This document shows positions 15,720-19,545 of a DNA stretch of 19,545 bases, piece after piece (position 1 is the stretch's first letter; each line of letters begins with the position of its first letter). Source of the DNA: a bacterium (GTDB lineage Bacteria > ARS69); NCBI GenBank assembly GCA_025774805.1, contig JALGZR010000017.1:41693-61237 (forward strand). Reading direction: 5' to 3'. Under the pieces are notes generated by a model. That model had not been told where the DNA came from. It ran no database searches and was given only the letters and a program-made list of their open reading frames with translations. The translations under genes and the position numbers were made by a program.

Positions 15720-15790
15720 CTGGCCTGCATTTCTCACCGGGCGCGGTTACGCCGCTGCCGCAGCAGAGCCCGGTGAGAGATGCAGGCTAG
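15720..15790 (+). repeat. Structured intergenic element, copy 2, in the arsM leader
   Basis: The core arms 15723-15742 and 15768-15787 pair over 20 bases with one T-G wobble. Pairing extends to 15720-15790 with another wobble. The 25-base loop contains an inner hairpin (GCGG, TTACG, CCGC) and then GCCGCAGCAGAGC, which begins in the loop and runs into the right arm and is identical to copy 1. Relative to copy 1, one arm pair changes from G-C to A-T and another from C-G to T-G, so pairing is kept. It lies between the promoter and the arsM ribosome binding site and so should be in the transcript. No T-run follows. Confidence 0.85.
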
Positions 15791-15817
15791 CCGGAACGGA
15801 CCGAGAGGAGGGACACG

Positions 15818-16723
15818 ATGAATGAGGCCAGCGCCGAGAGGCTGCGACACGTCGTACGGGAGAGATACGGGGAGATCGCTCGCGGAGACCGAGCTTCCAC
15901 CGACCGGGCGGGAGCCGCGGCGGCGAGCTCGGGGTGCGGTGGAACCCGGGAGGGGCCGGGCGCCGAGGGGAACGAGACGGGAGCCGAGACCGCGGTGCAG
16001 ACGTGCTGCTCTCCTCCGGCGGAGAGCCGGACCGCGAACATCGGCGCGGGATACTCGGCCGAGGAGCTCGCGAGCGTCCCCGAGGGGTCGGAGCTCGGTC
16101 TGGGCTGCGGCAACCCGTCCCAGGCCGCCGTGCCGAGCCGAGGCGAGACCGTTCTCGATCTGGGCAGCGGAGGCGGAGTGGACTGCTTCCTGGCCGCCCG
16201 GCAGGTCGGGGAGACGGGACGCGTGATCGGCGTCGACATGACGCCGGACATGATCGAGCGCGCCCGCGCGAACGCGCGTAGGGCGGGGGTCGAGAACGTC
16301 GAGTTCCGCCTCGGGGAGATCGAGCATCTGCCGGTCGCGGACGGCTCCGTCGACGTCATTCTCTCGAACTGCGTGGTCAACCTCTCCACCGACAAGGAGG
16401 CCGTGTACCGCGAGGCGTTTCGCGTTCTGAAGCCGGGGGGGAGGGTGGCCATCTCCGATATCGTCGCCCGCGGGGAGATCCCGGCCGCGATCCGGGAGGA
16501 CGTCGAACTCTACGCGGGGTGCATCGCGGGGGCGATCACCGCGGAGGAAAACGAGAGCTTCCTGAAAGAGGCCGGCTTCGAGGACGTGCGCATCCGCAGC
16601 CGCGGCGGGAAGGCCGACGTCGACTGCGGATGTGGATGTGAGGGCGAATCGGCGCCGAAGGCCACGGTCCGCATCGAGGACTGGGTCGACTCGGTCCTGA
16701 TCGAGGCGCGCAAGCCGAGCTGA
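15818..16723 (+). CDS. arsM: Arsenite S-adenosylmethionine methyltransferase ArsM
   Basis: The 301-residue protein methylates As(III) with S-adenosylmethionine in the cytoplasm, which detoxifies arsenic. The SAM-binding fold shows VLDLGSGGGVDCF (residues 112-124) and IGVDMTPDMIERA. The ArsM hallmarks GYSAEELASVP, GLGCGNP (C97), SNCVVNLSTDK (C185) and YAGCIAGA (C235) are all present. C185 and C235 are 50 residues apart, as are the essential cysteines of the characterised algal ArsM; C97 probably matches its third. Extra cysteines lie at 40, 63 and 64 in a low-complexity N-terminal stretch. A CGCGC cluster lies at 270-274. AGGAGGG sits five bases before the ATG. The gene has its own promoter and converges on the response-regulator gene. 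Confidence 0.95.
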   Translation: MNEASAERLRHVVRERYGEIARGDRASTDRAGAAAASSGCGGTREGPGAEGNETGAETAVQTCCSPPAESRTANIGAGYSAEELASVPEGSELGLGCGNPSQAAVPSRGETVLDLGSGGGVDCFLAARQVGETGRVIGVDMTPDMIERARANARRAGVENVEFRLGEIEHLPVADGSVDVILSNCVVNLSTDKEAVYREAFRVLKPGGRVAISDIVARGEIPAAIREDVELYAGCIAGAITAEENESFLKEAGFEDVRIRSRGGKADVDCGCGCEGESAPKATVRIEDWVDSVLIEARKPS

Positions 16724-16731
16724 GGACAGGG

Positions 16732-16767
16732 GTGACCGGGCGGGGTCTCGAAGGCGCCCCCGGTCAC
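16732..16767. terminator. Shared hairpin between convergent arsM and response-regulator genes
   Basis: GTGACCGGG (16732-16740) and CCCGGTCAC (16759-16767) form a perfect 9-bp stem with an 18-base loop. It lies nine bases after the arsM stop and overlaps the last codons of the opposing response-regulator gene. The position between convergent genes suggests bidirectional termination. There is no T-run on either side, so efficiency is uncertain. Confidence 0.5.
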
Positions 16768-18245
16768 TCCCGATCGAGCCCGAACTTCCGGGCGCGGTAC
16801 TGCATCGTCTTGTACGTGAGTCCGAGCCGTTTCGCGGCTTCGCTCAGGTTGCCGCGGGACCGCCGGATCGCCTCGGCCAACAATCGGCGCTCGATCTCGG
16901 GAAGCGAGACCGCGCCGGCCGCGAGGAGACCTTCGGGGCGAAGCGCGCCGGTCCGAACGGCCTCGTCCCCGCGTCGCGGGTCGTCCGGATCGCGCGCCGG
17001 CTCCGCCTTCCCGGGCGCGCCGGCCACCGGGTCGCCGAGGTCCCGGACGATCGAGGGGGGAAGATCCCCCAGACCGAGCGGCTCTCCCTCGGAGAGCACG
17101 ACCATGCGCTCCATCAGGTTCTCGAGCTCGCGCACGTTGCCCGGAAACCGGTAGGCCGCGAGGAAGCCACGCAGATCGTCGCCGATCTCCGGCGGGTCGG
17201 TACCGGTCCGCTCCGCGGCGCGATCTCGGAATCGCTCGGCCAGGAGCAACACGTCGTCCCCCCGATCGCGCAACGGGGGCATCTCGATCTCGACCACGTT
17301 GAGCCGGTGGTAGAGGTCCTCCCGGAAGTGCGCGGCCGCGATCTGCTCGCGGAGGTCCTGATTCGTGGCGGCGATCACGCGGAGCTCGACCTTGCGACCC
17401 TCTCCCCCGCCCACCCGCTCGACGATGCGATCCTCCAGAACGCGCAGGAGCTTCGCCTGAAGGACCCTCGGCATCGATCCGATCTCGTCCAGAAAGAGCG
17501 TACCGCCGTGGGCCTGCGAGAAGCGGCCGACCCGCGCGGCCGCCGCGCTCGTGAACGCCCCCCGCTCGTGACCGAACAGCTCGCTCTCCGCCAGGGCCTC
17601 CGGAATCGCCGCGCAGTTCACCGCCACGAAGGGCCCGGCGGCCGCCGGTCCCATGAAGTGGATCCGGCGCGCGGCGAGCTCCTTGCCCGTTCCGCTCTCG
17701 CCGGTGAGGAGCACGTCCGAGCCCCCGTCGGCCGCCCGGTCGAGCAGCCGCAGCAGAGTGCGCACCGCCTCGCTCTCTCCGAGGATTCCCTCCGCACTCG
17801 CCTCGGCGAGGCGCCGCTTGAGCGCCCGGTTCTCGCGCTCGAGGCGTCGCCGTACCGCCGCGCGCTCGACGCGTTGGATCAGCTCCTCCTTCGCGAAGGG
17901 CTTTTGGAGATAGTCGAACGCCCCGTCCCGCATCGCATCGACGGCGGACGACACCGTCGCGTAGGCGGTCATCAGGATGACGAGGAGATCGGGCTGTCGC
18001 TCGAGAGCCGCGCGCAGGAGCTCGTGACCGTCCATGCCGGGCATCCGAAGGTCGGTCAGCAGCAGCTCCGCCGGACGCTCGTCCAGACGCGCCAGTGCCG
18101 AGGCCCCGTCGGCGTGCTCGGACACGCGGTGTCCCTCGTCCCGGAGGATGTCGGCGAGAATCTCCCGCTGCCGCGGCTCGTCGTCCACGACGAGGACGTC
18201 CAGTCCGGGACCGCGCGTGCGCTTCACCGCTCGCTCGGTGGCCAC
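16764..18245 (-). CDS. NtrC-family sigma-54-dependent response regulator
   Basis: The 493-residue protein has three parts. The receiver domain (about 14-130) has acidic D21/D22, phospho-acceptor D65 in TDLRMPGMDG, T93 and K115. The AAA+ domain (about 153-385) has Walker A GESGTGKE (K188), the sigma-54 contact loop GAFTSA (229-234), Walker B LFLDEIG and FPGNVRELENL. A C-terminal Fis-type helix-turn-helix (about 455-493) includes NLSEAAKRLGLTYKTMQYR. When phosphorylated it should oligomerise and remodel RNA polymerase holding sigma-54 at enhancer-controlled promoters. The contact loop departs from the usual GAFTGA by one residue. The start is GTG with GGGAGGAG about nine bases upstream. It lies 23 bases after the kinase gene and is surely its partner; the stimulus is unknown. 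Confidence 0.95.
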   Translation of the reverse strand: MATERAVKRTRGPGLDVLVVDDEPRQREILADILRDEGHRVSEHADGASALARLDERPAELLLTDLRMPGMDGHELLRAALERQPDLLVILMTAYATVSSAVDAMRDGAFDYLQKPFAKEELIQRVERAAVRRRLERENRALKRRLAEASAEGILGESEAVRTLLRLLDRAADGGSDVLLTGESGTGKELAARRIHFMGPAAAGPFVAVNCAAIPEALAESELFGHERGAFTSAAAARVGRFSQAHGGTLFLDEIGSMPRVLQAKLLRVLEDRIVERVGGGEGRKVELRVIAATNQDLREQIAAAHFREDLYHRLNVVEIEMPPLRDRGDDVLLLAERFRDRAAERTGTDPPEIGDDLRGFLAAYRFPGNVRELENLMERMVVLSEGEPLGLGDLPPSIVRDLGDPVAGAPGKAEPARDPDDPRRGDEAVRTGALRPEGLLAAGAVSLPEIERRLLAEAIRRSRGNLSEAAKRLGLTYKTMQYRARKFGLDRE

Positions 18246-18268
18246 TCGACTCCGCTCCTCCCCGGCGA

Positions 18269-19545
18269 TCAGGACGGAGGCCGAAGCTCTCCGCTCTTCT
18301 CTTCGGGATGAAAGGGCAACCAGACCCGGACCACGGTTCCGCCGCCCGGCTCGCTCTCGGCGGAGACGTGACCGCCATGGCGTTCGACGATCGAGTGCAC
18401 GAGGCTCAGTCCGAGACCCGCACCCTCGCCCCGCCCCGAGAAGAAGGGCTCCCAGATGTGCGGGAGGGCCTCCGGCTCGATCCCTTCCCCCCGGTCGGCC
18501 ACCGTGACCATGACCCCCTCTCCCTCGCGACGGGCGCTCACGCGAATCGTGCTCCCCGGGGGCGCGGCCTGCAAGGCGTTCGAGAGGAGGTTGTTCCAGA
18601 CCGTCGGAAGCCGCGCGGGATCGGCGGCCACCGGCAGCGGCGAATCGAAATCGCGCGCGATCGTCACGTCGCGATCCCGCGCCTCGGGATCGAACAGCTC
18701 CAGAGCGGCCCCCAGACTCTCGGACACGTCGAGCTCCTCGCGGGCGAGGTCTCCCGACCGGGAGAGATCGAGGAACGTCGACACGAGGCGCTCGAGTCGC
18801 CCGAGCTCCGAGGTGACGCTGGCGACATAGCGGTCGAAACGTCGCCGCTCCTCCGTGCCGGCCGGGGGAGCGCCCTTCCCGCGCAGCTGCTCCAGGGTAA
18901 GCAGCATCGCGTTCAGGGGATTGCGAACCTCGTGCGCCACGCCCGCCGCGAGTTGCCCGACCGTCGCCAGCCGCTCGGCCGAGGCGAGGCGCTGCTCCAT
19001 CTCCCGCGTCTCCCGCAATCGGGTCACCATGTCGTTGAAGGATGCGGTGAGGCGTCCGATCTCGTCCGGGCGCCGGGGCTCGACCTGTACGTCGAGGTCG
19101 CCGGAGACGACGCGACCGAACGAGTCCTCGAGCGTCCGGATCGGTCGCGTGAACTGGACGGCGACCAGCACCGCCCCGGTGGCTCCGACGCCGAGGAGGG
19201 CCGCGAGCCAGAGTCCGCTCCGCTGCTTCGCGCGCTCGAGCTCTCCGGAGATCTCGGAGACGGGGTAGACGAGCTGGATGTGTCGTCCCCCCTCCTCTCC
19301 CCCACCCGGAACGGGCACGTTGATCTTGAGGAGATCGACGACGTTCGGACCCTCCGTCGCGTGCGGACCGGTGCGGAGCAGATCCTCGGCGCTCTCGCCG
19401 CCCTCGCCGAGGTAGACGATCTGCACCGTGCAGGAGTCGGGGAGCGGTCGCCCGAGGAGCGTCCCGGCCTCCGCCCCGACCGCGACGTGCTCCCGGCGTA
19501 GGAGCTCGGTCTTCTTCCCGTTCCCGCCGTCCTCGCCGATGCGAA
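18269..19545 (-). CDS. Membrane sensor histidine kinase, N-terminus outside window
   Basis: The frame is open to the right edge, so the sensor region is incomplete; 424 complete codons are present. From the edge inward there is an extracytoplasmic part ending HIQLVYPVSEISGELERAK, a membrane segment (LWLAALLGVGATGAVLVAVQ), then a HAMP linker (FTRPIRTLEDSF to DEIGRLTASFNDM). The dimerisation domain has the H-box AAGVAHEVRNPLNAML, with its histidine codon at 18932-18934. The ATP-binding domain follows with NNLLSNALQAA, VADRGEGIEP, WEPFFSGRGEGAGLGLSLV and GGGTVVRVWLP. It should autophosphorylate on that histidine and pass phosphate to the downstream NtrC-type regulator. The H-box sequence and partner resemble NtrB/ZraS-type kinases. 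An internal GTG at 19426 is probably not the true start because coding character continues beyond it. Confidence 0.93.
   Translation of the reverse strand, partial: RIGEDGGNGKKTELLRREHVAVGAEAGTLLGRPLPDSCTVQIVYLGEGGESAEDLLRTGPHATEGPNVVDLLKINVPVPGGGEEGGRHIQLVYPVSEISGELERAKQRSGLWLAALLGVGATGAVLVAVQFTRPIRTLEDSFGRVVSGDLDVQVEPRRPDEIGRLTASFNDMVTRLRETREMEQRLASAERLATVGQLAAGVAHEVRNPLNAMLLTLEQLRGKGAPPAGTEERRRFDRYVASVTSELGRLERLVSTFLDLSRSGDLAREELDVSESLGAALELFDPEARDRDVTIARDFDSPLPVAADPARLPTVWNNLLSNALQAAPPGSTIRVSARREGEGVMVTVADRGEGIEPEALPHIWEPFFSGRGEGAGLGLSLVHSIVERHGGHVSAESEPGGGTVVRVWLPFHPEEKSGELRPPS

Overview
The window is very GC-rich, almost fully coding DNA from a Gram-negative-type bacterium. It holds secreted beta-rich proteins, an ECF sigma/FecR pair and a sigma-54-type two-component system. 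GTG and TTG starts are frequent and most genes sit in tight operons. The protein style suits an uncultivated, high-GC lineage such as the Eisenbacteria/Krumholzibacteria/Gemmatimonadota neighbourhood, but that placement is a guess. No tRNA, rRNA, CRISPR array or transposase gene is visible.

Layout. At the left edge is the tail of an unidentified plus-strand gene (1-113). It converges on a two-gene minus-strand operon: a class I aminotransferase (972-2138) followed by a YqeC-like GTPase/ATPase linked to selenium-dependent hydroxylase maturation (110-967). Next on the minus strand is a secreted beta-strand-rich protein of unknown function (2298-3500). It is divergent, across a 280-bp regulatory gap, from a four-gene plus-strand operon (3781-14046). 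That operon encodes a YhaN/SMC-like ATPase with two membrane segments inside its coiled coil, a secreted protein with a C-terminal peptidoglycan-binding-like domain, and the AddB-like and AddA-like subunits of a helicase-nuclease for double-strand-break processing. All junctions overlap, so the four products are probably made together. Linking a membrane SMC-like ATPase and an envelope protein to AddAB is the most interesting arrangement here.

An ECF sigma factor and its membrane-bound FecR-type partner follow (14163-15627). This pair is bracketed by two same-orientation copies of a structured 61-65 bp element (14046-14106 and 15723-15787). The copies have long arms with a compensatory base change and share an identical 13-nt segment. 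After that comes arsM (15818-16723), encoding arsenite methyltransferase. It has a good -35/-10 promoter, TCGAA repeats over the -10 region, and the second structured element in its leader, but no arsR gene nearby. arsM converges, over a shared hairpin, on a minus-strand NtrC-family response regulator (16764-18245). Its cognate histidine kinase (18269-19545) runs off the right edge.

How the genes fit together. Two stress or repair themes are visible: DNA end processing (AddAB plus the SMC-like ATPase) and envelope or metal signalling (sigma/FecR, arsM and the two-component pair). Any functional tie between the blocks is inference.
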